This document shows positions 16,754 through 25,968 of a stretch of DNA of 64,000 nt, piece by piece. The position numbers and the translations under genes are program-made. Every line of letters begins with the position of its first letter. Within the stretch, counting starts at the first letter, position 1. The stretch covers positions 30,805-94,804 of the forward strand of contig JBGAWP010000008.1 in NCBI GenBank assembly GCA_044227505.1. The letters are read 5' to 3'. The notes under the pieces are model-generated. The model saw nothing but the letters and a program-made list of their open reading frames with translations. It did no database searches and had not been told where the DNA came from. Source of the DNA: UBA7236 sp044227505. GTDB lineage: Bacteria > Bacteroidota > Bacteroidia > Chitinophagales > BACL12.

Positions 16754-17986
16754 ATGCATAGCAGAGGATTATTTTTTTTCAGTTTCATATTAGCTATTGA
16801 AATTTACGCATATCAGGCGCTTATAACGGTATTCCCGGGAAGCACTGTTCTGCCCTTTCTTTATTTTGGTGGTACAGCGCTTATTTTCGGCAGCATTTTA
16901 TTATATTTCAATTTTAAATTGCAGGAAAAAATAAAAATACCACGGCAGTTATTGATGGCTGTTTTCTTTTTATTATTTATTCCAAAAATATTCACCTCAC
17001 TTTTTTTGTTTTTGGAGGATATTGTGCGATTGGTAAAATTAGGCGCTAACGGAATAATATCTCTCGTGGGAAATTCAGAATTTATCTTTGGTACCGGTCG
17101 TTCAGAGGTCTGGAGTATTATCACATTTTCTTTTACTGCCATTTTAACACTCACTTTTGTTTATGGAGCTATTTTTAATGTTTATAATTATAAAATAAGA
17201 AAGGTACCGGTAAAATTATTAAAACTCCCAAAAAGTTTTAATGGCTTAAAGGTGGTGCAGATTTCAGATATACATTCGGGAAGTTTATCAGATACAAAGG
17301 CAGTACAAAAAGCAGTAGATAAAATAAATGGATTAAATCCGGATCTTATATTTTTTACCGGCGACCTTGTAAATAATATTGCAGCGGAGGCACTTGATTT
17401 TGTGGATATATTTGCACAATTAAAAGCAGAGCACGGAGTGTATTCCATACTTGGAAATCACGATTACGGCGATTATATGTTGTGGAATAATCCGGATGAT
17501 AAAATTGCAAACCTCGAAACCTTAAAAGATCTGCATAAACAGATGGGATGGAGGTTGTTGCTCAACGAACACGTGCATATTGAAAAGGACGGAGAAAAAA
17601 TTGTTGTGGCAGGAGTTGAAAACTGGTCGGCACGAGGCAGGTTTCATACCTATGGTAAATTGGAGAATGCCTTAAACGGAATTCAGGATGCTTTTACAGT
17701 ACTTTTATTATCACACGACCCATCACATTGGGAAGCGGAAATATTAGATCATCCGGCAAATGTGGATATTACATTTTCGGGACATACACATGGTATGCAA
17801 TTTGGATTTGAATTTTTAAATATAAAATGGAGCCCTGTTAAATATTTTTATAAACAATGGGCGGGATTATATTCCAAAAAAGAACAACACTTATATGTTA
17901 ACAGGGGATTTGGAGTGATAGGTTACCCGGGAAGAGTAGGAATTTTGCCGGAAATCACTTTATTCACATTACATAGTGCTAATTAA
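16754..17986 (+). CDS. Membrane-anchored metallophosphoesterase
   Basis: 410 residues. The first ~150 contain four hydrophobic helices (near residues 5-25, 34-52, 65-85 and 120-145). The rest is a calcineurin-like phosphoesterase of the YkuE/YaeI type: QISDIHSG, FFTGDLVNN, LGNHDYGDY, LLLSHDPSHW and FSGHTHGMQFG supply the metal-binding Asp, Asn and His residues. Relatives include UDP-2,3-diacylglucosamine and other phosphodiester hydrolases; the substrate is not evident here. Monocistronic or co-transcribed with the DinB-fold gene 27 bp on. Confidence 0.88.
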   Translation: MHSRGLFFFSFILAIEIYAYQALITVFPGSTVLPFLYFGGTALIFGSILLYFNFKLQEKIKIPRQLLMAVFFLLFIPKIFTSLFLFLEDIVRLVKLGANGIISLVGNSEFIFGTGRSEVWSIITFSFTAILTLTFVYGAIFNVYNYKIRKVPVKLLKLPKSFNGLKVVQISDIHSGSLSDTKAVQKAVDKINGLNPDLIFFTGDLVNNIAAEALDFVDIFAQLKAEHGVYSILGNHDYGDYMLWNNPDDKIANLETLKDLHKQMGWRLLLNEHVHIEKDGEKIVVAGVENWSARGRFHTYGKLENALNGIQDAFTVLLLSHDPSHWEAEILDHPANVDITFSGHTHGMQFGFEFLNIKWSPVKYFYKQWAGLYSKKEQHLYVNRGFGVIGYPGRVGILPEITLFTLHSAN

Positions 17987-18013
17987 ATAACATTTCTGCT
18001 GTTTATTTGCAGG

Positions 18014-18544
18014 ATGCATAGTTCACTCGAGAAAAATTACAAAAAATTATTTACGGGTTATGATGCATTATTACAAAAATGTTCCGAATTAACCTTTGAG
18101 GAATTGAATACTCCAATTTCTGAACATAAATGGTCCATTGCACAAATTCTGACACATATTAATTTATCCATTAACAATTCGGTGATCTATTTGAATAAAA
18201 AATTACAGAAACCTGAAATGATTCCAAATTCAAATTGGAGTACGAAATTCAGATCACTTTTGTTGAATTGGGCGCTAAAAAGCGACATTAAATTTAAAGC
18301 TCCAAAAGGAATTGATATAGTGCCGGAAAAAATTTCATTTAACGAGATCCGATCAGAATGGATCAAACAAAACAGAAACCTGGTAACCATTTTGGATAGT
18401 ATACCCGAATCCCTGTTGAAAAAGGCCGTATTTCGCCACCCGGCTGTTGGAAGGATAACGCTCAACAATATGTTGGAATTCACACATTTTCACATAGATC
18501 ATCATCAAAAGCAGATAAACAGGCAATTGTCCACAATAAAATAA
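18014..18544 (+). CDS. DinB/YfiT-fold protein
   Basis: 176 residues with the DinB-superfamily four-helix pattern: an early helix with HKWSIAQILTHIN (first metal histidine), a middle helix with SFNEIRSEWIKQN, and the C-terminal LEFTHFHIDHHQKQINR, which supplies the paired histidines. Members are metal-dependent thiol transferases or of unknown function. Follows the metallophosphoesterase by 27 bp. Confidence 0.75.
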   Translation: MHSSLEKNYKKLFTGYDALLQKCSELTFEELNTPISEHKWSIAQILTHINLSINNSVIYLNKKLQKPEMIPNSNWSTKFRSLLLNWALKSDIKFKAPKGIDIVPEKISFNEIRSEWIKQNRNLVTILDSIPESLLKKAVFRHPAVGRITLNNMLEFTHFHIDHHQKQINRQLSTIK

Positions 18545-18548
18545 TGCC

Positions 18549-18577
18549 TTGGTTCTCGTTAAAAACCGGTAACTTTG
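18549..18577 (+). promoter_or_regulatory. Candidate promoter of the desaturase gene
   Basis: TTGG at 18549-18552 and TAACTTTG at 18570-18577 are spaced 17 bases apart and fit the Bacteroidota -33/-7 pattern. The gene starts 44 bases downstream. Confidence 0.5.
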
Positions 18578-18621
18578 CATTCTCTTAAAAATAAGTTAAT
18601 CTAAAATATAAGTCTTACAGC

Positions 18622-19362
18622 ATGACCATTTTCCTCGTTTTTTTTATTGCGCATTGGTATCTCTCCCTCTTTTGCCAAACTTTCTTTTTACATCGTTACG
18701 CAGCGCATAGCATGTTCAGTATGTCGAAGGGCGTTGAAAAATTCTTTTATGTTTTAACCTGGTTAACTCAGGGTTCATCCTATTTAAGTCCTTATGCATA
18801 CGGAATTTTACACCGGTTACACCATGCATTCACCGATACGGAAGAGGATCCACATTCACCGAGCTATACAAAAGGATTATTTCCTTTAATGTGGAAGACG
18901 AAGATCATTTATAATGATATTGACAATTACAGGCTCAAAGTGGATGAAAAATTCATGAAAAACCTTCCAACCTGGCGCAGTTTTGACCAGTTTGCAAGCA
19001 GCCGATTCAGCAGACTTGTCTGGGTAGCGATCTATATTGTAATTTATACTTTTATTGCGACACAATGGTGGATGTGGTTATTACTTCCCATCACTATTCT
19101 AACCGGACCTGTTCATGGGGCTATCATCAATTATTTTGCGCATAAATACGGTTATCGCAATTTTGATACACCTGATACTTCGAAGAATTTTTTACCGGTT
19201 GATATCATTATGATGGGCGAGAGTTACCACAATAACCACCATAAATTATTGGCCAGACCAAATTTCGGAATAAAATGGTTTGAAATAGATCCAACCTATC
19301 CTATCATCAGGATATTGAGCGCTTTAAAGGTGATCAAACTTAATCAGGAACCCACTTCCTGA
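18622..19362 (+). CDS. Acyl-CoA (delta-9 type) fatty acid desaturase
   Basis: 246-residue integral membrane di-iron desaturase. The three histidine boxes are HRYAAH (24-29), HRLHH (64-68) and SYHNNHH (about 210-216), in the arrangement of acyl-CoA/acyl-lipid delta-9 desaturases. Four hydrophobic helices lie around them (residues 1-20, 43-60 and about 138-175). It introduces a cis double bond in membrane acyl chains and so tunes fluidity. The next large gene follows in the same frame, without an intervening stop, at the point where its signal peptide begins. Confidence 0.9.
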   Translation: MTIFLVFFIAHWYLSLFCQTFFLHRYAAHSMFSMSKGVEKFFYVLTWLTQGSSYLSPYAYGILHRLHHAFTDTEEDPHSPSYTKGLFPLMWKTKIIYNDIDNYRLKVDEKFMKNLPTWRSFDQFASSRFSRLVWVAIYIVIYTFIATQWWMWLLLPITILTGPVHGAIINYFAHKYGYRNFDTPDTSKNFLPVDIIMMGESYHNNHHKLLARPNFGIKWFEIDPTYPIIRILSALKVIKLNQEPTS

Positions 19363-19413
19363 TACAAGAATAAGCCATTTTTATTCGTTTCCTGTCAAGG
19401 GTTTATCTTTACC

Positions 19414-22400
19414 ATAAAACGACAGGGTATTTACCGTACAACCAAAATATTATTAGGAATACTGCTGCTATTTGCCTCCTCTCCGTTGTTGGCGCAAACA
19501 AGCAATGACAGAATAAAAACCCTAGTTGTTTCCGGTGGTTCATTTACCATTGATAGTTTAAGCATTATTCCCGGAAGCGTGAGCGTGAAAGCGGAAAAAA
19601 CTAATGGTGTTCAGGATACTATTTCTAACTACACCATTATTGATACTTCCTATTATAAAGTGGACTATTTTTATGCGACCATTCAATTTTCTGATCAAAT
19701 TAATGGAAAGGTCCTAATAGAGTACAAAGTATTTCCTTATTTATTTACTAAAAAATATTTTAATAAGGATCCCGCATTATTCGACAGTGCCAATATTAAC
19801 CTTACCCCCTACTCTGTTTCTATTTCCAATATTGACCCCTATCTGAATATAAACGGACTTGACTATTCGGGTAGTTTTGCCAGAGGAATATCCTTTGGCA
19901 ATAACCAGGACATTGTGGTAAATTCCAATTTTAATTTGCAAATGAATGGAAAATTGCAAAATGATGTAAATATCAATGCATCTATAACGGATAATAATAT
20001 TCCCATACAACCTGAAGGCAACACGCAACAATTACAGGAGTTTGATAAAGTATATATTCAATTGTCAAAAAATAAACAATTCCTTACCATGGGTGATTAT
20101 GAAATATATAAACCCAAAAGTTATTTTTTAAATTATTATAAAAAGCTGCAAGGTGTGAGTTATGCCGGTGGATTTGATATTGCCAATGGAGGTACTTTAA
20201 GTACAGGATTAAATTTAGCTGTTGCAAAAGGCATTTATGCCAGGCAGGATCTTGTGGTATTGGAAGGCAATCAAGGACCATATAAATTAAAAGGGAACAA
20301 TGGCGAAACCTTCATAATTATTCTTGCAGGAACTGAAAGGGTATTTATTGATGGCAAATTAATGATAAGAGGATCGGAAAATGATTATATAATAGATTAT
20401 AATGCCGGAGAAATAACATTCACGCCGAATATTCTATTAACAAAAGATAAACGTATTCAAATTGAATTTGAATACTCCGATAAAAATTATTTCAGAACAC
20501 TTGTTTTTTCTGGCACAGAATATACCTCAGAAAATGAAAAATTAAAACTGCGGTTAAATATTTACACAGAACAAGACAGCAAAAATCAACCACTTGATCA
20601 AACAATAGATTCTTTTGATAAAGCTATTTTGGAGTCTGTCGGTGATTCTGTGCAGTATGCCTTTTCATCAGGAGTTGATACGATTGCATTTGATGCATCG
20701 CGAATTATGTATAAGATGGTGGATAGTCTCGGTTTTGATTCTGTTTTTGTTTATTCTGTCAATCCCGATTCTGCAAAATATGTGCTTTCCTTTACGGAAT
20801 TAGGTGTTAATAAGGGTAATTATATTCAGAGTGCCACTTTTGCAAATGGACGTGTTTATACCTGGGTTGCACCTGTAGCAGGACTTCCACAGGGATATGC
20901 AGAACCGGTAATATTATTAAACGCGCCAAAAAAATCACAAATGGTGACAGCTGCCGGCGACTATAGAATTAATGAAAATAATTTTATAACGGGAGAAGTA
21001 GCACTCACAAATAATGATGTGAATACATTCAGCGAAATTAATAACGCAGACAATGCAGCAATTGCTTACAGAGGTGAATATCAGAATCTCCATAAATTTA
21101 ATGAAAGAACCACGCTGAGTAGTTCCATAAATTATGAATTTACAGAAATGAATTTTACCCCTCCCGAAAGATACAGACCTGTGGAATTTAATCGCGACTG
21201 GAATATATTTTCCACTGAAAAAACAAATGAACATTATTCGAATGCGAATTTTAATTTAGCAGCGGGCGATTTATGGAATATTGGGTTACAATCCTCTGCC
21301 TTTATAAGAGAAAAGGACTACAGCGGATTTATGCAAGCCGTAAAAGGGTCGCTAAAAACAAAGGAATGGATAATCAGTGCAAACGGAAGTTATCTGAACA
21401 GTGATGCCGATACTATTCGCACTAATTTTATCAGGCCCAATCTTTCTGTAGCAAAAATATTTCCTGCAATTAACCATTGGCAACTCGGTATAAATTATGA
21501 AGGGGAACACAATAATGTTTATGCGGAGTCAGATTCTTTATTGAGCAATAGTTTTTATTACGATCAATTTAAATACCATATTTCGAATGCTGATTCTGCT
21601 ATAAATAAATTTTATGGAGATGTAATTATGCGCAACGACAGACTTCCACTAAATGGTAAATTTGCCGATGTTACCAGAGGTAATACCTATTCGCTTAGCG
21701 GTGCATTAAATAAGAAGGAAAATAATCGGATCTCCTGGCAACTTTCCTATAGAAATTTAGAAATAGTAGATACAGAATTGACTTTTTTAGAACCTGAAAA
21801 GTCATTATTGGGACGATTACAAAATGCATTTGTAATTAGAAAAGGGCTCATTACCTCTGATATATTTTATGAATTGGGAACGGGACAGGAACCCAAAAAG
21901 GAATACACCTATATTGAGGTGGAGCCCGGTATAGGCAATTATACCTGGAATGATTATAATACCAACGGAATCCCGGAGTTAAATGAATTTGAAATAGCAG
22001 CCTTTGCGGATGAAGGGAACTATATTCAGGTTTTTATCCCAACTGATGAATATATCCAATCGAATGTCAGCAATTTTAATTATGCCATCGGACTCAATCC
22101 AAAAGTGCTATTATTTAATAAAACAGGTTTTGCAGGATTTATTGGAAAATTTGCAGCGCAATCCTCCCTTCAACTCACAAGAAAAGTATTGGATGATCAA
22201 AAATTCAACTCTTATGTTCCCTTTACCATAATTGATGATAGTTTACTGGTGAGTTCCAATATGTATTGGTTGAATACGATCTATTTTAATCGCTCCTCAC
22301 CCAAGTTCGGGATAGATTATTCCTATTTAGAAAATTTCAGTAAACAAGTGATCACGATAGGTCCGGAAAGCAGGGGCAAATCGGAACACAAGATAACTGC

Positions 22401-22896
22401 ACGGTATAAAATTGCAACGCCATTCACCATAAACCTGGTTTATACAACCGGGATTAAATTATTATTATCGGAGGCCTTTATTGAAAAAAATTATACCATC
22501 CCCTATTATACCATTGAGCCCAAATTAACTTATATAAAAGGCTCCGTCTTCAGAACCTCCTTATTCTATCAATACACTCAAAGTGAAAATACTGAAGGAG
22601 TTGAAAATTTATTGAGTCATGAATTTACTTTTGATATCAGGTATAATGTTGTTTCCAAAAGCACAATAACTTCAAAAATTTCGTTGGTGAATATTCAATT
22701 TACAGGAATAGAAGATTCACCTGTTGGATATGCAATTTTGGAAGGTTTGCAAAATGGGAATAATATTTTATGGAACCTGAATATAGATAGAAAACTATCC
22801 CCAATTCTTCAACTAACCGCCTCTTACGAAGGGCGAAAAACGGGTGATAGCGATATAACACATTTGGGAAGATTGCAGATGAGGGCGGTTTTTTAA
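19414..22896 (+). CDS. Large outer-membrane beta-barrel protein, non-AUG start likely
   Basis: About 1160 residues. The N-terminal ATA at 19414 opens a textbook signal peptide: KRQGIYRTTK, then ILLGILLLFASSPLLA, cleaved before QTSND. The first usual start codon in frame is TTG at 19486, after almost the whole hydrophobic core, so the true start is probably ATA 19414 (or ATT 19429), or ATG was misread. The mature part begins with a strand-rich domain holding GSFARGISFGNNQDIVVNS and NIPIQPEGNTQQLQEFDKV, motifs I associate with large Bacteroidota barrels such as SprA. Long amphipathic strand repeats follow to the C-terminal LGRLQMRAVF. Function unknown. A TATCTTTA box at 19404-19411 lies just before the ATA. 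Confidence 0.75.
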   Translation: MKRQGIYRTTKILLGILLLFASSPLLAQTSNDRIKTLVVSGGSFTIDSLSIIPGSVSVKAEKTNGVQDTISNYTIIDTSYYKVDYFYATIQFSDQINGKVLIEYKVFPYLFTKKYFNKDPALFDSANINLTPYSVSISNIDPYLNINGLDYSGSFARGISFGNNQDIVVNSNFNLQMNGKLQNDVNINASITDNNIPIQPEGNTQQLQEFDKVYIQLSKNKQFLTMGDYEIYKPKSYFLNYYKKLQGVSYAGGFDIANGGTLSTGLNLAVAKGIYARQDLVVLEGNQGPYKLKGNNGETFIIILAGTERVFIDGKLMIRGSENDYIIDYNAGEITFTPNILLTKDKRIQIEFEYSDKNYFRTLVFSGTEYTSENEKLKLRLNIYTEQDSKNQPLDQTIDSFDKAILESVGDSVQYAFSSGVDTIAFDASRIMYKMVDSLGFDSVFVYSVNPDSAKYVLSFTELGVNKGNYIQSATFANGRVYTWVAPVAGLPQGYAEPVILLNAPKKSQMVTAAGDYRINENNFITGEVALTNNDVNTFSEINNADNAAIAYRGEYQNLHKFNERTTLSSSINYEFTEMNFTPPERYRPVEFNRDWNIFSTEKTNEHYSNANFNLAAGDLWNIGLQSSAFIREKDYSGFMQAVKGSLKTKEWIISANGSYLNSDADTIRTNFIRPNLSVAKIFPAINHWQLGINYEGEHNNVYAESDSLLSNSFYYDQFKYHISNADSAINKFYGDVIMRNDRLPLNGKFADVTRGNTYSLSGALNKKENNRISWQLSYRNLEIVDTELTFLEPEKSLLGRLQNAFVIRKGLITSDIFYELGTGQEPKKEYTYIEVEPGIGNYTWNDYNTNGIPELNEFEIAAFADEGNYIQVFIPTDEYIQSNVSNFNYAIGLNPKVLLFNKTGFAGFIGKFAAQSSLQLTRKVLDDQKFNSYVPFTIIDDSLLVSSNMYWLNTIYFNRSSPKFGIDYSYLENFSKQVITIGPESRGKSEHKITARYKIATPFTINLVYTTGIKLLLSEAFIEKNYTIPYYTIEPKLTYIKGSVFRTSLFYQYTQSENTEGVENLLSHEFTFDIRYNVVSKSTITSKISLVNIQFTGIEDSPVGYAILEGLQNGNNILWNLNIDRKLSPILQLTASYEGRKTGDSDITHLGRLQMRAVF

Positions 22897-22995
22897 TAAA
22901 TTGACAATTGAAAATTGACAATTGACAATTTAAACGGCCGGAAGTTAAATGAAGGGATAAAGGAATGAACGAATGAAAGAATGAAGGAATGTAGG
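22897..22995. repeat. Simple-sequence intergenic island
   Basis: Three copies of ATTGACAATTGA-like phrases (22902-22932) are followed by GAATGAACGAATGAAAGAATG-type repeats with a 4- to 8-base period (22962-22995). The first family recurs at 57897-57922 and 60089-60127. No gene is seen in 22897-23153. Confidence 0.75.
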
Positions 22996-23153
22996 AATGC
23001 AGAAATACTTTAAACCTATTCTACGTGTACAATCTTTATACGAAATAAAATTTCTTACCATTAATTGTCAGAAATAAATCATTTAAAGTTTTCTTAACAT
23101 TTCAATGTGTTATAATCTGTATCTTAGATTTCACAAAACTCAAAAAAAATATT

Positions 23154-23537
23154 ATGGATGCAAATGTAAACTCGATCAACTGGTTTGAAATATCTGTTGC
23201 AGATTTAAACCGGGCTCAAAAATTTTATGAAACTATTTTTGGTATTAAAATGGAAAAAATGGACATGCCTGATATGCCAATGGCAATGTTTCCGTCAAAC
23301 CCGGGAAGCGGTAAGGTTAATGGAGGTATTGTGCAAAGCGAAATGCACAAACCAAGTGCCGATGGAGTAAAAATTTATATGAACGGAGATCCTGATCTTC
23401 AGACAGCTCTTGATAAAGTGACCGATGCAGGCGGACAAATAATCATGCCTAAAACGGATATCGGACAAGGTTTCGGATTTATGGCATTTTTTATCGACAC
23501 CGAAGGCAATGTAATAGGACTACATTCCAATGGTTAA
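23154..23537 (+). CDS. VOC superfamily protein (glyoxalase/dioxygenase fold)
   Basis: 127 residues with the two beta-alpha-beta-beta-beta modules of the vicinal-oxygen-chelate fold: NWFEISVADLNRAQKFYETIF at the start, then GGIVQSEMHKP, and the second module with LDKVTDAGGQIIMPKTDIG and FFIDTEGNVIGLHS. Small stand-alone VOC proteins can be glyoxalase-like enzymes or antibiotic-binding proteins; the metal ligands are not complete enough to choose. Ends at the terminator 23565. Confidence 0.85.
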   Translation: MDANVNSINWFEISVADLNRAQKFYETIFGIKMEKMDMPDMPMAMFPSNPGSGKVNGGIVQSEMHKPSADGVKIYMNGDPDLQTALDKVTDAGGQIIMPKTDIGQGFGFMAFFIDTEGNVIGLHSNG

Positions 23538-23564
23538 TCAATAAAAATAAAAAGTAAAATATCG

Positions 23565-23596
23565 ATCCGGGATAATAATTTATCCCGGATTTTTTA
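23565..23596 (+). terminator. Terminator of the VOC gene
   Basis: Stem ATCCGGGATA / TATCCCGGAT with a 6-base loop and TTTTTT immediately after. It lies between convergent genes. Confidence 0.85.
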
Positions 23597-23606
23597 TATC
23601 AATATT

Positions 23607-24176
23607 TTATTCTTTTCCCATCAAAATCATATTATCCTTTCTTAAATAACCCTGTTCCGCCATTCTTTTAGAGGCATCCTTATAACTTTCGGGGTCTTTA
23701 TCCGCCCAGGTATTTAATCCGTCAACATACCTGTTATACATACAAAATGTTGCAGCAATCAAAACAGTATCGTGAATTTCTTTATCGGTGGCATTTAATT
23801 TTTTTGCAAGGTCAATATCCTCCAGCGTTACTGATTTTCCGCTTATCTGCACCTTGCCTGCAATTTGCAATAATGCCTTTAGTTTATCAGAAATAATCGG
23901 AACATCCTGAGGGTGTTTTTTTATTTGCTCTATTGCTTCCAGTGATGCTTTTAGGTGATGAGCAGCTGCAGCACCATGCGATAATTGACAAAAAGTGCAG
24001 TCATTTTTACCTGAAACATATGTTGCAATTAATTCCCTTTCGCCTTTGGTCAGAGTGGAATTATCACTGTGCAATAAAGTATTAGCAAGTAATAATAATG
24101 GATAGGCTGTTTCGGGACTATAATTTAACAAACCCCTGATTCCGGGATGCGGGTTGTTTAATTCTATGTATGCCAT
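23607..24176 (-). CDS. Carboxymuconolactone decarboxylase/AhpD-like alkylhydroperoxidase
   Basis: 189 residues of helical AhpD fold. The redox centre CTFC (C60 and C63) is followed by H67 in CQLSHGAAAAHHL, the CxxC-x3-H pattern of AhpD-like peroxidases. The second half has DKEIHDTVLIAATFCMYNRYVDGL, typical of the peroxidase-related subfamily. It probably reduces peroxides or acts as a thiol-disulfide partner. Convergent to the VOC gene. Confidence 0.85.
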   Translation of the reverse strand: MAYIELNNPHPGIRGLLNYSPETAYPLLLLANTLLHSDNSTLTKGERELIATYVSGKNDCTFCQLSHGAAAAHHLKASLEAIEQIKKHPQDVPIISDKLKALLQIAGKVQISGKSVTLEDIDLAKKLNATDKEIHDTVLIAATFCMYNRYVDGLNTWADKDPESYKDASKRMAEQGYLRKDNMILMGKE

Positions 24177-24343
24177 ATTTTTTTAGGCAAACTTAAAAAA
24201 GATGGTTTTAAACACCATGAGGTTTACAGTATTTTTGAAAAAGCAAGGGGAAAGAGTATATAGTATTTAGATACTAAAATTGGAATTTTTGCGAACCATG
24301 GAAACCCAAAGAAAATAAGGAATATCGAACAAGGAATAAAGAA

Positions 24344-24370
24344 CCTGTCTGCCGGCAGTCGCCAGGCAGG
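24344..24370. repeat. Palindromic repeat, CCTGTCTGCCGGCAG family
   Basis: CCTGTCTGCCGGCAGTCGCC with AGGCAGG at its right end, an inverted repeat of the family also at 12033-12048, 24589-24620 and 35916-35947. Confidence 0.65.
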
Positions 24371-24490
24371 CATTAATCGGATCGACAACCCTGAAGTATC
24401 CGCTCCGTATTAAAAGTAGGTAATAATAAATAACAATCAAAAAATAAAAAACATTAATCGGATTGACAACCCGGAAGATATTCCTCCGTA
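24371..24490. repeat. Pair of 39-bp direct repeats
   Basis: CATTAATCGGATCGACAACC... (24371-24409) recurs at 24452-24490 with a few substitutions, both ending CTCCGTA. The offset is 81 bases. No gene is seen in 24177-24663; an antisense open frame at 24437-24667 is only repeat sequence. Confidence 0.7.
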
Positions 24491-24588
24491 GGAAACCTTG
24501 CTAAACCTGAAACTATTACAACCCAAGGAAACTTTGCAGGTGATCTGTGAATGGTCAGTGGTGTGTGAACCCAACCCAGAACACAGAA

Positions 24589-24620
24589 CCTGCCTGACGC
24601 TGACGCAGTCGGCAGGCAGG
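24589..24620. repeat. Palindromic repeat with flanking GAACACAGAAC microsatellite
   Basis: CCTGCCTGACGC and its inverted counterpart GTCGGCAGGCAGG form a hairpin. It interrupts a run of AACACAGAAC-type units (24575-24662) that ends 2 bases before the ychF stop codon. Confidence 0.7.
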
Positions 24621-24663
24621 CTCAGAACACTGAACACAGAACGCAGAACACAGAACAAAGAAC

Positions 24664-25761
24664 TCAAACATTAAATCTAAAATGCATCACATCCCCATCC
24701 TCCACTAAATATTCTTTCCCTTCTACATTTAATTTACCCGCTTCTTTACACGCAGCTTCGCTGCCGTATTTAATATAATCGTTGTATTTAATTACTTCTG
24801 CGCGAATAAATCCTTTTTCAAAATCGCTGTGAATTACACCGGCAGCTCCGGGAGCCAAAGTTCCTTTGTGAATAGGCCACGCACGCACTTCCTTAACACC
24901 GGCAGTAAAATATGTGATGAGATTTAATAATTTATATCCTGCGCGAATTAAAGTATTTAATCCACTCTCTTTTAATCCGAGATCCTCTAAAAATAATTTT
25001 TTATCTTCATAAGAATCCAACTGTGCAATTTCGCTTTCAATATTTGCACTTACAATAATTACTTCCGCATCTTCATCTTTAACCGCATTTCGCAATTGTT
25101 TTACAAAATCATTCTCCACATGAATTTCCTTTTCATCCACATTACAAACATAAATTACAGGTTTAATGGTAAGTAACCACATATCCTCTATTAATTTAAA
25201 ATCTTCTTTATCTAAATGTAAACTTCTTGCACTTTTACCTTGTTCAAGATGTGATTTTAAATTAGTTAAAACATCTACCAATTTTTTTGCATCCTTATCG
25301 CCGATATATGCTGCGCGCTGACTTTTTGTTAGTTTAGTTTCTATGGTCTCCAGATCTTTTATCTGTAATTCATAATCAATGATCTCTTTATCTCTGATGG
25401 GATTTACATCACCATGTACGTGTACAATATTCGGATCGTCGAAACACCTAACCACATGAATTATTGCATCGGTTTCGCGGATATTTGCAAGGAATTTATT
25501 GCCAAGTCCCTCGCCTTTTGAAGCGCCTTTCACCAAACCTGCAATATCTACAAATTCTATCGTTGTTGGCACTAATCGCTCCGGGTGAACAAATTCAGCA
25601 AGTTTTGTAAGACGTTCATCCGGAACAGTAACAACACCTACGTTTGGCTCAATAGTGCAAAATGGAAAATTTGCAGCCTGCGCCTTTGCACTGGATAATG
25701 CATTAAACAATGTTGATTTGCCCACATTTGGTAAGCCTACGATTCCGCACTTTAAAGCCAT
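24664..25761 (-). CDS. ychF: Redox-regulated ATPase YchF (OLA1 family)
   Basis: 365 residues, full length. Obg-family P-loop protein that binds ribosomes and hydrolyses ATP in preference to GTP. G1 is GLPNVGKST (residues 8-16), G3 is DIAGLVKGASKGEGLGN, and the G4 position reads NVDE rather than NKxD, consistent with the ATP preference of this subfamily. The C-terminal TGS-like domain includes YFTAGVKEVRAWPIHKG and DGDVMHFRFNV. The minus-strand TATCTTTG box at 25794-25801 lies 32 bases upstream of the ATG. The stop codon sits at the edge of a repeat island. Confidence 0.96.
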   Translation of the reverse strand: MALKCGIVGLPNVGKSTLFNALSSAKAQAANFPFCTIEPNVGVVTVPDERLTKLAEFVHPERLVPTTIEFVDIAGLVKGASKGEGLGNKFLANIRETDAIIHVVRCFDDPNIVHVHGDVNPIRDKEIIDYELQIKDLETIETKLTKSQRAAYIGDKDAKKLVDVLTNLKSHLEQGKSARSLHLDKEDFKLIEDMWLLTIKPVIYVCNVDEKEIHVENDFVKQLRNAVKDEDAEVIIVSANIESEIAQLDSYEDKKLFLEDLGLKESGLNTLIRAGYKLLNLITYFTAGVKEVRAWPIHKGTLAPGAAGVIHSDFEKGFIRAEVIKYNDYIKYGSEAACKEAGKLNVEGKEYLVEDGDVMHFRFNV

Positions 25762-25793
25762 GGTATTATTTTTTAGATCTGTTTAAACGGGCG

Positions 25794-25801
25794 CAAAGAT
25801 A
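25794..25801 (-). promoter_or_regulatory. -7 box of ychF
   Basis: CAAAGATA on the plus strand reads TATCTTTG on the minus strand, a full match to TAnnTTTG. The ychF ATG begins 32 bases downstream. No clear -33 box. Confidence 0.45.
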
Positions 25802-25921
25802 GGGTTTGTTAATGTAAAATAAGTGAATTTGCTGGAAATTGACCCCGATGACCTTAGTTTTCCATTTAAATATAAAGTCTTAAAAAAAATGCGCCTTTGA
25901 TACTTTGGGTGTAAAAAAATT

Positions 25922-25958
25922 CACGCAAAGCCGCAAAGGCGCAAAGAAAAAACGCAAA
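25922..25958. repeat. ACGCAAAGCCGCAAAGGCGC repeat
   Basis: Short iteration of the GCAAAG unit (CACGCAAAGCCGCAAAGGCG, then CAAAG and CGCAAAC). It lies between the divergent 5' end of ychF and the 3' end of the PKD gene. Nothing else is seen in 25802-25968. Confidence 0.6.
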
Positions 25959-25968
25959 CAGGAGTCAA

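Noticed and set aside
24437..24667. Minus-strand 76-codon frame in the gap before ychF
   Set aside because: It is made of the AACACAGAAC and CCTGCCTGAC repeats and overlaps the ychF stop codon region; no protein-like composition.
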